Shown: positions 7,781 to 15,411, numbered from the stretch's first letter. The stretch: DNA of 20,304 bases from Pseudomonadota bacterium (GCA_023435545.1 JAEYRQ010000071.1:1-20304); one strand, 5' to 3'. Numbers and translations: made by a program. The notes: generated by a model from the letters alone, not told the origin.

Positions 7781-8725
7781 ATGTCCGACCCGATCGCCTT
7801 TCGCATGGCGCTGGGGCGCTTCGTCACCGGGGTGACGGTGGTCACCACGCTCGACGAGGCGGACGCCCCGATCGGGCTGACCGCGAACTCCTTCAACTCC
7901 GTCTCGCTCGATCCGCCGCTGGTGCTGTGGAGCCTGTCGCGCCGATCGATCAACCTGCCGGTGTTCGAGCGGGCCTCGCATTTCGCGATCAACGTGCTGT
8001 CGGTCGATCAGAAACACCTGTCGGACCGCTTCGCGCGTCCGGTGGAAGACCGCTTCCGCGATGTCGACTGGAGACCCGGCGCCGGCGGCGCTCCGGTCCT
8101 CGGCGGCTGCGCGGCGGTGTTCGAATGCGCCAGCGAACAGCGCTACGAGGGCGGCGACCACGTCATCTTCATCGGCCGGGTCGAGCGCTTCGACCATGAG
8201 AACCGAGTGCCGCTCGCCTATCACGCCGGCGGCTACGCCACGACCGCGCAGTATTCCGGCGCCTTCACCGAGGGCCCGTTCACCGACGACTATCTGCTCT
8301 ACCTGCTCGCCAGAGCCTCGAGCCTGGCGTCAGGCGAGTTCCACGCCGAACTGGCCGGGCTCGGCGTACCCGTGCCGGTGTGGCGGGTGCTGGCGATCCT
8401 GACCGGCGCCGACGGCGGCCGTACGATCGGCGAGATCGCCGCCCGGGCGCTCCTGAAGCAGCCGACGGCGACCAAGATCGTCGACCGGATGGAGGAGCAG
8501 GGCTATGTGGTGCGGAGTCCCTCCCCCGACGACCGCCGCCGCGTCGTCGTGCAGCTCACCGCGCTCGGCAACGAGCTGGTCACCGACCTCATCGCCCGGG
8601 CGCAGGCGCACGAAACCGCGCTGCTCGGCACCCAGACCCCGGCTGAGGCGGAAATTCTGAAGCGGGTGCTCGGCCAGCTCATCGACCGGCTGGCGGAGCG
8701 GCGCGACAGGCGATCCGGCCGGTGA
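7781..8725 (+). CDS. Flavin reductase with C-terminal MarR domain (HPAH C1-type), copy 1
   Basis: This two-domain protein has 314 residues. Residues 5-160 form an HpaC-like NAD(P)H:flavin reductase domain, with RFVTGVTVVTT, TANSFNSVSLDPPLVLWSL (34-52), FAINVLS and GGDHVIFIGRVERF (124-137). Residues 170-310 form a MarR-type winged helix, with the helix-turn-helix near TIGEIAARALLKQPTATKIVDRMEEQGYV and an intact wing signature SPDDRRR (248-254). The same architecture is known in C1, the reductase of Acinetobacter p-hydroxyphenylacetate 3-hydroxylase, where the MarR-like part senses substrate and releases inhibition. It would supply FMNH2 or FADH2 to a partner oxygenase; the ACAD-fold protein in the divergent operon is the best candidate here. 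GGAGG lies 8 bases before the ATG. It leads the plus-strand operon. Whether the MarR domain also binds DNA is unknown. Confidence 0.87.
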   Translation: MSDPIAFRMALGRFVTGVTVVTTLDEADAPIGLTANSFNSVSLDPPLVLWSLSRRSINLPVFERASHFAINVLSVDQKHLSDRFARPVEDRFRDVDWRPGAGGAPVLGGCAAVFECASEQRYEGGDHVIFIGRVERFDHENRVPLAYHAGGYATTAQYSGAFTEGPFTDDYLLYLLARASSLASGEFHAELAGLGVPVPVWRVLAILTGADGGRTIGEIAARALLKQPTATKIVDRMEEQGYVVRSPSPDDRRRVVVQLTALGNELVTDLIARAQAHETALLGTQTPAEAEILKRVLGQLIDRLAERRDRRSGR

Positions 8726-8810
8726 CCCGGCGGTGGCACGGCCGCGCCGCCGCGATATATTCCGCCGAACGGACCCGCGCGGCATGCGCAATTCGAAGGA
8801 CGATCTGCCG

Positions 8811-9233
8811 ATGCTGACGCGAAGCGCCACGAAACTCACCCATGCCGGCGCGCTCGCCGCGCTCAATGCCTGCGTGGCCAAGGCCGAGCAGATGGGCGTG
8901 CCGCAATGCATCGCCGTGGTCGATGCCTCGGGCGTGCTGCTCGCCTTTGTGCGCATGGACGGCGCGCGGTTTCTCTCCAATGACTCCGCGATCGCCAAGG
9001 CGGTCAGTGCCGCTTCGACCCGCATGCCGACCTCGCGGCTTCCCGCTGACATGGAGATGAAGCTGGCGATGGCGACATCCGGAAGGCTCACGAACCTTAA
9101 GGGCGGGGTTCCGATCGTCTTCGACGGCGAGTGCATCGGCGGTATCGGCGTCGGATCGGGCACCGGTGCGCAGGACCTCGAGGTCGCCCGTTCCGGGCTC
9201 GCCGCCATCGGCGCGGACGATCAGTCACCCTGA
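8811..9233 (+). CDS. GlcG/HbpS-family (DUF336) protein
   Basis: The 140-residue protein has the GlcG/HbpS signatures: alternating small residues, AVVDASGVLLAFVRMDGA (38-55), a central helix with AIAKAVSAAS, and the glycine-rich end GVPIVFDGECIGGIGVGSGTGAQDLEVARSGLAAI. The family includes the haem-responsive HbpS of Streptomyces and many small proteins of unclear role beside catabolic oxidoreductases. The start at 8811 is preferred because AAGGA lies 10 bases upstream and because the family fold begins right after it. An in-frame ATG at 8784 and a longer frame from 8733 lack a ribosome site. It lies between the two reductase genes, 18 bases before the second. A TATATT patch near 8756 in the preceding gap could be a weak internal promoter. 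A cofactor-binding or accessory role is possible but not shown. Confidence 0.85.
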   Translation: MLTRSATKLTHAGALAALNACVAKAEQMGVPQCIAVVDASGVLLAFVRMDGARFLSNDSAIAKAVSAASTRMPTSRLPADMEMKLAMATSGRLTNLKGGVPIVFDGECIGGIGVGSGTGAQDLEVARSGLAAIGADDQSP

Positions 9234-9251
9234 GATGCCAGATTCCCTGAC

Positions 9252-10223
9252 ATGAACGAAGCACCCGCCCCACCCGTTCTGGCTCCCGGCAGCGACGCGC
9301 AAGACAGCCGGGCGCTCAGGCGGGCCCTCGGCCAGTTCGCCACCGGGGTGACCGTCGTCACCACCTGTGATCCCGTCGGCGGACAACCCGTCGGCATGAC
9401 CGCGAACTCGTTCTCGTCTGTCTCGCTCGACCCGCCGCTGATCCTGTGGTCGATCACCCGCACGTCGCGCAGCCTGCCGGCCTTCCTGTCCGCGCCGAAT
9501 TTTGCGGTGAACGTGCTTTCGGCCGACCAGATCGACCTGTCGGTGCGATTCGCCCGGCATGCCGAGGACAAGTTCGCCGGGCTCGCCTGGAGCAAGGGGC
9601 TCGGCGGCGTGCCCGTCCTGCCCAAGCTGTCGGCCCTGTTCGAATGCCACCGCGTCGCCTGCCACGAGGGCGGCGACCACGTGATCGTGGTCGGCGAAGT
9701 CCAGCGTTTCGAACGCTTCGAACGGCCGGGGCTGGTCTTCGCCGAGGGGCGGTACGGGCTCGTGGCCGACCATCCGATGCAGGATCGGCCGGTGCCGCAG
9801 GCCGGCGCGGACGGCGCGCCGCATCCCCACGACGATTTCCTGATTCCGCTGCTGTTCCGGGCCTATGAGGCGCTGTTCGCTGCCTTTTCCGAGGAGCTCG
9901 AGGCTGCCGGCACCAGCAGCGCCGAGATGCGTATCCTCGCCGTGCTGTCGATCCGCCCCGGTGCCGACTTCGAACGGCTGACGCGGGCGACCTATTTGGG
10001 CGAACAGACCACCGAGGCTGCGCTCGCGCCGCTGATCGCCGCCGGCTACGTTGCGGGTGGACGCCAATCGGGTCTCCGCCTCACCGACGCCGGCCGTGAC
10101 CGGCTCACCGGGTTGATCCGGCTGGCCGAGCGGTTCGAGACCGCACAATTGGGCGATCTCGGCGCCCGCGAGGTCGAGCGGCTGAGAGCCTTGCTGCGCC
10201 GCCTCGCCGGGGGACGTGCGTAG
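9252..10223 (+). CDS. Flavin reductase with degenerate C-terminal MarR-like domain, copy 2
   Basis: This 323-residue paralogue of the gene at 7781 has the same order of domains. The reductase half (about 20-175) has GQFATGVTVVTT, TANSFSSVSLDPPLILWSI (50-68), FAVNVLS and GGDHVIVVGEVQRF (140-153). The C-terminal half (about 195-320) keeps the helical pattern of MarR (SSAEMRILAVLSI, LAPLIAAGYVAG) but lacks the charged DDRRR wing, reading GGRQSGLRLT instead. It may therefore keep ligand sensing or dimerisation while having lost DNA binding. No clear ribosome site precedes the ATG, which overlaps the stop of a six-codon frame (9235-9255), so coupled translation is likely. It probably feeds reduced flavin to an oxygenase. 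The two copies may serve different oxygenases or different inducers. Confidence 0.85.
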   Translation: MNEAPAPPVLAPGSDAQDSRALRRALGQFATGVTVVTTCDPVGGQPVGMTANSFSSVSLDPPLILWSITRTSRSLPAFLSAPNFAVNVLSADQIDLSVRFARHAEDKFAGLAWSKGLGGVPVLPKLSALFECHRVACHEGGDHVIVVGEVQRFERFERPGLVFAEGRYGLVADHPMQDRPVPQAGADGAPHPHDDFLIPLLFRAYEALFAAFSEELEAAGTSSAEMRILAVLSIRPGADFERLTRATYLGEQTTEAALAPLIAAGYVAGGRQSGLRLTDAGRDRLTGLIRLAERFETAQLGDLGAREVERLRALLRRLAGGRA

Positions 10224-10346
10224 GACTGGGCCGGACCTCGATATTTTAGGCTTGAAGCAGTTCGGCGGCAGTGCGACTCTTCAGGGCATGTTGCCAGTTC
10301 GGACTCCGGGCCAGCAAGCCCGCCGGCCCTGATAAGGACATCCGCG
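10224..10346 (+). promoter_or_regulatory. Leader/possible promoter upstream of kynA
   Basis: The 123-base gap contains an AT-rich spot (ATATTTTA, 10241-10248) followed by GCTTGAAGCA (10250-10259). This resembles GCTTGAAGTA with its AT-rich left flank in the divergent region at 7717-7736. CAGTTCGG occurs twice, at 10258-10265 and 10295-10302, in direct orientation 37 bases apart. AAGGA (10334-10338) is the kynA ribosome site, 8 bases from the ATG. No convincing -35/-10 pair was found. The region could give kynA-kynU their own regulated promoter, but read-through from the reductase genes is equally possible. Confidence 0.4.
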
Positions 10347-11165
10347 ATGAGCACCGGTGGAATCGAGACCGACTTCCGCGACCGGATGAGCTATGGCGAC
10401 TACCTGCAGCTGGACACGCTGCTGTCGGCGCAGACGCCGCTCTCGCCGGAACACGACGAGCTGCTGTTCATCACCATCCACCAGGTCAAGGAATTGTGGA
10501 TGAAGCTGATGAACCACGAACTCGATGCGGCAACCGGCTTCATCCACGCCGACGATCTGCAGGCATCGTTCAAGTGTCTGGCCCGCGTCGGGCGCATCCA
10601 GGAGCAGCTGATCCAGGCCTGGGACGTGCTGTCGACGATGACGCCCGCCGACTATCTCGCATTCCGCTCCTATCTCGGCTCGTCGTCCGGCTTCCAGTCC
10701 TGGCAGTACCGGCTGATCGAGTTCAAGCTCGGTGCCAAGGACGCCCGCATGCTGGAGCCGCACCGCCACCGCCCCGATATCCTCGCCCGGCTGGAGGAGG
10801 CCTATGAGCGGCCGAGCATCTACGACGAGGCGCTCAGGGTGCTTGCCCGGCGCGGCTTCCCGGTGCCGGAGGAGGTGCTGGGCCGCGACGTGCGGCAGCC
10901 CTATGGGAAGAACGACGCGGTCGAGGCGATCTGGCTGGAAATCTACAAGAACCCGACGCGCTGGTTCGACCTCTACGAGCTCGCCGAGGAGCTGGTCGAC
11001 ATTGAGGACGCGTTCCAGCGCTGGCGCTTCCGCCACATGAAGACGGTGGAACGCATCATCGGCATGCGCACCGGCACCGGCGGATCCTCCGGCGTCTCCT
11101 ATCTCAGGCGCGCTCTCGACCAATCGTTCTTTCCGGAACTGTGGTCGGTCAGGACGCTGATCTGA
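10347..11165 (+). CDS. kynA: Tryptophan 2,3-dioxygenase
   Basis: This haem enzyme cleaves the pyrrole ring of L-tryptophan with O2 to give N-formylkynurenine, the first step of the kynurenine pathway, in the cytoplasm. Its 272 residues are normal for bacterial TDO. Family signatures are clear: [18 protein letters not shown], with the distal His45; SGFQS.QYR.IEF (114-126), with Arg122 for the substrate carboxylate; [13 protein letters not shown], with the axial haem ligand His230; and [11 protein letters not shown] (243-253). AAGGA lies 8 bases before the ATG. The kynureninase-like gene follows after 40 bases, so the two form a tryptophan-to-anthranilate unit. The usual formamidase gene kynB is not next to them. 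Confidence 0.96.
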   Translation: MSTGGIETDFRDRMSYGDYLQLDTLLSAQTPLSPEHDELLFITIHQVKELWMKLMNHELDAATGFIHADDLQASFKCLARVGRIQEQLIQAWDVLSTMTPADYLAFRSYLGSSSGFQSWQYRLIEFKLGAKDARMLEPHRHRPDILARLEEAYERPSIYDEALRVLARRGFPVPEEVLGRDVRQPYGKNDAVEAIWLEIYKNPTRWFDLYELAEELVDIEDAFQRWRFRHMKTVERIIGMRTGTGGSSGVSYLRRALDQSFFPELWSVRTLI

Positions 11166-11205
11166 GCCCGCGGTCGCGGGCGCGGGAGAAACCGGGAGAC
11201 CGGCC

Positions 11206-12360
11206 ATGCTCGATCTGAAGGATCACTTCTCCCGGTTTCTGGGCTCTAACCCCGACCGGCTGCATTTCGCCGCGCACAGCCATCATCCCTGGCCGGACGC
11301 GACCCGCGAGGCGCAGATCGAGGCGTGGGACACCGCAGCCCGGCTGATCGACGACAAGTGGGACTACGTGCTCGGGCCGCTGCTCGAAGAAGTTCGCCGC
11401 CATGTCGCAGGCCACCTGAACCTGGCCGATCCGGCGACGCTGGTCTTCGCGCCGAACACGCACGAGCTCTTGAAGCGACTCCTTTCATGCTTCCCGGCCG
11501 GCCATCGGGTGAGGATCGTGGCGAGCGAGGGTGAGTTCCACACCTTCACCCGCCAGATCGCCCGCCTCGCCGAAGACGGGCTGGTCGACCTCGTCACCGT
11601 GCCAGTCGAGCCCTTCGCGAGTTTCCCGGACCGCCTGGTCGAGACCGTGCGGACGGGGTGGGACCTCGTCTTCGTCAGTCAGGTGTTCTTCAATTCCGGA
11701 TTCGCCTGGGAGGATTTCGGGCGCCTCGCGGCGGCAGCGGGCGAGGCGATGGTGGTCATCGACGGCTATCACGGCTTCATGGCGCGCCCGACCGATCTGT
11801 CCGGCGTCGCGGATCGCTGCTTCTACATGGCCGGCGGCTACAAGTATGCGATGTCGGGCGAGGGCGCCTGCTTCCTGCATTGTCCGCCGGGCTGGGGCCC
11901 GCGCCCGCGCGACACCGGCTGGTACGCCGCCTTCGGCGCGCTGGCGGCGACGGGCGATGGCCGCGTCGCCTATTCGGCCGACGGCTGGCGCTTCATGGGG
12001 GCGACCTTCGATCCCTCCGGCCTGTTCCGGATGCGCGCGGCGATGCGCTGGCTCGCCGCGCAGGGGCTGGACGCGGGTCGGCTGCACGCCCATGCCCGCG
12101 CGCTGCAGGACAGGTTCCTCGCGGCCCTCCCGGCGGCCGGCCTGTCGTGGGGATCGCTGGTCGTCGATCCGGCGCGTCATGGGATCGGCAACTTCCTGAC
12201 CTTCCAGCTCGACGAAGCAGGGGAGCTCTACGGGAGGCTGCACGAGGCAGGCATTATCACCGACGTGCGCGGCCGCCGGCTGCGCTTCGGCTTCGGCATC
12301 TACCAGAGCGAAGGTGACGTCGACCGGCTCGTCGCGCGGATGGCGAAGCTCTCCGCCTGA
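11206..12360 (+). CDS. kynU: Kynureninase-like PLP enzyme (class V aminotransferase fold)
   Basis: The likely role is PLP-dependent cleavage of L-kynurenine to anthranilate and L-alanine, after KynA and a formamidase. Support comes from fold type I motifs: VVIDGYHGFMARP, whose Asp and His match the cofactor-contacting DLAHS.G..P stretch of kynureninases; GGYKYAMSGEGACFLH, with the Schiff-base lysine; and TGWYAAFG, resembling the SGWFGH segment. The protein is shorter (384 residues) than well-studied kynureninases (about 416), and the region after GW, ending in ATFDPSGLFRMRAAM, departs from the usual G(T/S)PPILS..AL. It thus belongs to a divergent branch. Substrate preference (kynurenine, hydroxykynurenine or formylkynurenine) is uncertain. 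The position directly after kynA is the strongest hint. Confidence 0.75.
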   Translation: MLDLKDHFSRFLGSNPDRLHFAAHSHHPWPDATREAQIEAWDTAARLIDDKWDYVLGPLLEEVRRHVAGHLNLADPATLVFAPNTHELLKRLLSCFPAGHRVRIVASEGEFHTFTRQIARLAEDGLVDLVTVPVEPFASFPDRLVETVRTGWDLVFVSQVFFNSGFAWEDFGRLAAAAGEAMVVIDGYHGFMARPTDLSGVADRCFYMAGGYKYAMSGEGACFLHCPPGWGPRPRDTGWYAAFGALAATGDGRVAYSADGWRFMGATFDPSGLFRMRAAMRWLAAQGLDAGRLHAHARALQDRFLAALPAAGLSWGSLVVDPARHGIGNFLTFQLDEAGELYGRLHEAGIITDVRGRRLRFGFGIYQSEGDVDRLVARMAKLSA

Positions 12361-12371
12361 GCCCGATTTCG

Positions 12372-12387
12372 CCGGTTTGGTTACCGG
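12372..12387 (+). terminator. Weak hairpin after the kynureninase-like gene
   Basis: CCGGT (12372-12376) and ACCGG (12383-12387) form a 5-bp stem with a 6-base loop, 12 bases after the stop codon. The sequence after it (AACTTAAACATTC) is AT-rich but has no U-run; a CTTTTTAT tract comes only at about 12410. It may mark the operon end, but the case is weak. The rest of the gap up to 12498 shows no clear gene or promoter. Confidence 0.25.
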
Positions 12388-12498
12388 AACTTAAACATTC
12401 TCGCGCCCTTTTTATCGGCCAGTCGAGGTCCGGGCGCGACCCTTTGCGCTACAGTCGACGGATCACTCGCCCGCCCCGAAGCCGAGGAGGAGCTAGGA

Positions 12499-13680
12499 AT
12501 GCGGACGACAACCACCGCCGCAATCGCACTGACCATGATTCTGGCCGCCGGGCCGGCCGCCGCCAATTTCGCCGGCTGCGTCGCCTCGCTGAAGAACGCG
12601 GCCGTCAAGGCCGGGGTCAGCCAGGCCGTCGTCGAGCAGGCGTTCAACTTCAACGCGCCCAACGACGTCGTGCTGCGCCTGTCCAAGGTGCAGCCGGAGT
12701 TCAAGACCCCGATCTGGGACTACATCGGCTTCCTTGTCGACGAGCAGCGTGTCGCCGACGGCCGGGCGATGATGGCGAAGTACGATTCGGTTCTGCGCCG
12801 CGCCGAGCAGCAGTTCGGCGTCAACCGCCACGTCATCGCGGCGGTGTGGGGCGTCGAGACCGACTACGGCCGCGAATCGGGCAGCCACTACCTGCCGCAT
12901 GCGCTGACCACGCTGGTCTGCGAGGGCGGCAGGCGCAAGGATTTCTGGCAGGCGGAGCTGATGGCGGCGCTGAAGCTCGTCAGCCGCGGCGATCTCGAGC
13001 TGAACGAGCTCTACGGTTCCTGGGCGGGCGCCTTCGGCCAGACCCAGTTCATCCCCACCACCTACGAGCGGCTGGCGGTCGATTTCGACGGCGACGGCCG
13101 CCGCGATCTCGTCCGCTCGGTGCCCGACGCACTCGGCTCGACCGCCAACTACCTGAAGCGCGGCGGCTGGCGGCCGGGCGAATCCTGGATGATCGAGGTG
13201 AAGGTGCCGCGCGGCTACAACGGCCCGTCCGGCCGCACCAACCGCGCCTCGCTGTCGACCTGGGGACAGCGCGGCATCGTGCGCGCCGACGGGGCTGCAC
13301 TGTCGGGCGGCGCCCAGGCGGGCCTGCTGCTGCCGGCCGGCGCCAACGGCCCGGCCTTCATGGTGTTCCCCAACTTCGACGCGATCTATTCCTACAACCG
13401 CGCCGAATCCTACGCACTGGCGATCTCGCATCTTGCCGATCGCCTCGCCGGCTATCCGGCCTTCCGCACGCCCTGGCCGACCGACGATCCGGGGCTGACC
13501 CGCGCCCAGCGGCTGCATCTGCAGAAGCTCCTGCTCGCACGCGGCTACGACATCGGCGAGGCGGACGGCAAGATCGGCCCGGTGACCCGGTCTGCGATCG
13601 CGGACGCGGAGAAGAAGCTCGGCATGCCGGAGACCGGACGCGCCGGCATGAAGATCTACCGGGCGCTCGGCGGCGGATAG
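12499..13680 (+). CDS. Secreted lytic murein transglycosylase, MltB/GH103 family, with peptidoglycan-binding domain
   Basis: This enzyme cleaves the glycan strands of peptidoglycan non-hydrolytically, leaving 1,6-anhydro ends, in the periplasm. The 393-residue precursor has a signal peptide (MRTTTTAAIALTMILAAGPAAA, cut near residue 22) without a lipobox, so it is probably soluble. The GH103 domain spans roughly 24-320. Its catalytic Glu120 lies in AVWGVETDYGRESGS, and the family signature GAFGQTQFIPTTY is at 177-189. A C-terminal PG_binding_1 domain (about 330-390) has QRLHLQKLLLARGYDIGEADGKIGPVTRSAI. GAGGAGG lies just upstream of the ATG. It is convergent with gpmA (12 bases between stop codons) and seems functionally unrelated to the catabolic genes to its left. 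Confidence 0.94.
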   Translation: MRTTTTAAIALTMILAAGPAAANFAGCVASLKNAAVKAGVSQAVVEQAFNFNAPNDVVLRLSKVQPEFKTPIWDYIGFLVDEQRVADGRAMMAKYDSVLRRAEQQFGVNRHVIAAVWGVETDYGRESGSHYLPHALTTLVCEGGRRKDFWQAELMAALKLVSRGDLELNELYGSWAGAFGQTQFIPTTYERLAVDFDGDGRRDLVRSVPDALGSTANYLKRGGWRPGESWMIEVKVPRGYNGPSGRTNRASLSTWGQRGIVRADGAALSGGAQAGLLLPAGANGPAFMVFPNFDAIYSYNRAESYALAISHLADRLAGYPAFRTPWPTDDPGLTRAQRLHLQKLLLARGYDIGEADGKIGPVTRSAIADAEKKLGMPETGRAGMKIYRALGGG

Positions 13681-13692
13681 CCGCCGGGTGAC

Positions 13693-14313
13693 CTACGCTG
13701 CGATGTCGAGGCGCTCGGCGACGGTCGAATCCGCCGCCAGCCGGTAGACGATCGGCACGCCGGTGGCGAGCTCGCGCTTGACGATGCCGTCGGGTCCGAG
13801 CCGCTCCAGCACCATGACGATCGAGCGCAGCGAGTTGCCGTGGGCAGCCACCAGCACCCGCTCGCCGCGCAAGACCCGGGGCAGGATCTCCGAGACGTAA
13901 TAGGGCAGCGTCCGGGCCACCGTGTCCTTCAGGCTCTCGCCGCCGGGCGGGGCGATGTCGTAGGAGCGGCGCCACTGATGCACCTGCTCCTCGCCCCACT
14001 TCGCCCGGGCGTCGTCCTTGTTGAGGCCGGTCAGATCGCCGTAGTCGCGCTCGTTCAGCGCCTGGTCGCGGATCACCGGCAGGCCTGTGAGGTTCATGTC
14101 CTCAAGGATGATGTCGAGCGTCTTCTGCGCGCGCGACAGGACGCTGGTGAAGGCGACATCGAAGGAGAGCCCGGCCGCCTTGAGCTGGTCGGCGGCGCGG
14201 TGCGCCTCGGCGACGCCCTGTTCGGTCAGGCCGGGATCCTTCCAGCCGGTGAACAGGTTCTTCAGGTTCCACTCGCTCTGTCCGTGGCGGACGAGCACCA
14301 GCAGTCGATCCAT
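13693..14313 (-). CDS. gpmA: 2,3-bisphosphoglycerate-dependent phosphoglycerate mutase
   Basis: This glycolytic and gluconeogenic enzyme interconverts 3- and 2-phosphoglycerate through a phosphohistidine. The signature [10 protein letters not shown] holds His10, which is phosphorylated. Glu88 lies in [14 protein letters not shown], and the second histidine, His158, in AAHGNSLR. At 206 residues it is the short alphaproteobacterial form; the E. coli enzyme has about 250. AGGGAG lies ahead of the start. The gene follows dapB by 34 bases and is probably cotranscribed with it, ending the housekeeping block. Confidence 0.96.
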   Translation of the reverse strand: MDRLLVLVRHGQSEWNLKNLFTGWKDPGLTEQGVAEAHRAADQLKAAGLSFDVAFTSVLSRAQKTLDIILEDMNLTGLPVIRDQALNERDYGDLTGLNKDDARAKWGEEQVHQWRRSYDIAPPGGESLKDTVARTLPYYVSEILPRVLRGERVLVAAHGNSLRSIVMVLERLGPDGIVKRELATGVPIVYRLAADSTVAERLDIAA

Positions 14314-14347
14314 CAGCCAACGCTCCCTGTGCGCGGTTGCGCTTTCA

Positions 14348-15160
14348 TCAATCTCCGAGCCCCAGCACGTCGGCCATCGAGTAGAGGCCGGGCTTGCGGC
14401 CGCGCGCCCACAGCGCCGCCTTAACCGCGCCGCGCGCGAACAGGCTGCGGTCCTCGGCGACGTGCCGAAGCTCGATCCGTTCGTAGGGGCCGGCGAACAT
14501 CACCGTGTGGTCACCGACCACGGTGCCGCCCCTGAGCGATTCGAAGCCAATGTCGCCGCGCTTGCGGGCGCCGGTGTGTCCGTGCCGGGTCCAGACCGCG
14601 TGGTCGTCGAGCGCGATTCCGCGACCTGCCGCCGCCGCCTCGCCCAGCATCAGCGCGGTGCCCGACGGCGCGTCGACCTTGTTGCGGTGGTGCATCTCGA
14701 CGATCTCGATGTCGAAGTCCGCATCCAGCGCGGCGGCCACCTTGCGCGTAATCGCCGCGAGCAGGTTGACGCCGAGGCTCATATTGCCGGAGCGCACCAC
14801 CGCCGCGTGGCGGGCAGCCGCCTCGAGCCTCGCCAGATCCTCCGGCGACAGGCCCGTGGTGCCGACGATATGGGCGATGCGCGCCTGCGCGGCGAGTTCG
14901 GAAAAGGCCACGGTCGCGGCCGGCGCGGTGAAGTCGAGCACGCCGTCGGCACGGGCGAAGACCGGCAGCGGATCGTCGGTCAGCGGAACGCCCAGGTCGC
15001 CGATGCCGGCGAGTGTACCGGCATCCTGGCCGATCTCGGCCGCGCCCTCGCGCTCGATCGCACCGACCAGCGTGGCTCCCTCGGCGTCGGCGACCGCGCG
15101 CACCAGCGCCCGGCCCATGCGGCCGGCGGCTCCCACCACGATCAGTCGCATGTCGGTCAT
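14348..15160 (-). CDS. dapB: 4-hydroxy-tetrahydrodipicolinate reductase
   Basis: DapB reduces 4-hydroxy-tetrahydrodipicolinate with NAD(P)H in the diaminopimelate/lysine pathway. The 270 residues show the Rossmann motif [13 protein letters not shown] (8-20), the segment [10 protein letters not shown], and the catalytic [16 protein letters not shown] (155-170) with His157 and Lys161. GGGAGG lies five bases before the ATG at 15160; an internal ATG three codons later is less well placed. The upstream gap of 251 bases holds a palindromic repeat, so dapB may have its own promoter near 15180. Confidence 0.97.
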   Translation of the reverse strand: MTDMRLIVVGAAGRMGRALVRAVADAEGATLVGAIEREGAAEIGQDAGTLAGIGDLGVPLTDDPLPVFARADGVLDFTAPAATVAFSELAAQARIAHIVGTTGLSPEDLARLEAAARHAAVVRSGNMSLGVNLLAAITRKVAAALDADFDIEIVEMHHRNKVDAPSGTALMLGEAAAAGRGIALDDHAVWTRHGHTGARKRGDIGFESLRGGTVVGDHTVMFAGPYERIELRHVAEDRSLFARGAVKAALWARGRKPGLYSMADVLGLGD

Positions 15161-15265
15161 CGCGCCCTCCCTGTGGCCGAGCGGTATATCAGGCGCCTGC
15201 CGGCGGACAAAGCCGTCCCGGGTCGCACGGGCCCGACATCAAGCGCGGATACGACTGACCACCTG

Positions 15266-15372
15266 CGTCATCCCGGCCGCAGGCGCAGCCGGAGAGCCGG
15301 GATCGGGATGCCGTAACGTCAGGGAAGTGCCGTCCCGATCCCGGATCGGCCACAAGGCCGGCCGGGATGACG
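15266..15372. repeat. Palindromic intergenic repeat, copy B (complete)
   Basis: This 107-base nested palindrome has perfect outer arms CGTCATCCCGGCC (15266-15278) and GGCCGGGATGACG (15360-15372), and perfect inner arms CCGGGATCGGGA (15297-15308) and TCCCGATCCCGG (15333-15344). A 24-base centre (15309-15332) separates the inner arms. The right inner and outer arms recur identically at 29-40 and 57-69. It carries no reading frame of note. It may be a small non-autonomous mobile or REP-like element able to fold into a cruciform or a strong RNA hairpin between DUF1330 and dapB. No target-site duplication was recognised. Confidence 0.85.
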
Positions 15373-15411
15373 CCCTTGCATCGGCACAACGCGATCGCCG
15401 GGCGCTGCCCG

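Noticed and set aside
12444..13691. 415-codon plus-strand frame overlapping the lytic transglycosylase
   Set aside because: It is in a different frame from the GH103 gene, is Arg-rich and lacks motifs. The signal peptide, catalytic Glu and ribosome site all support the frame at 12499.
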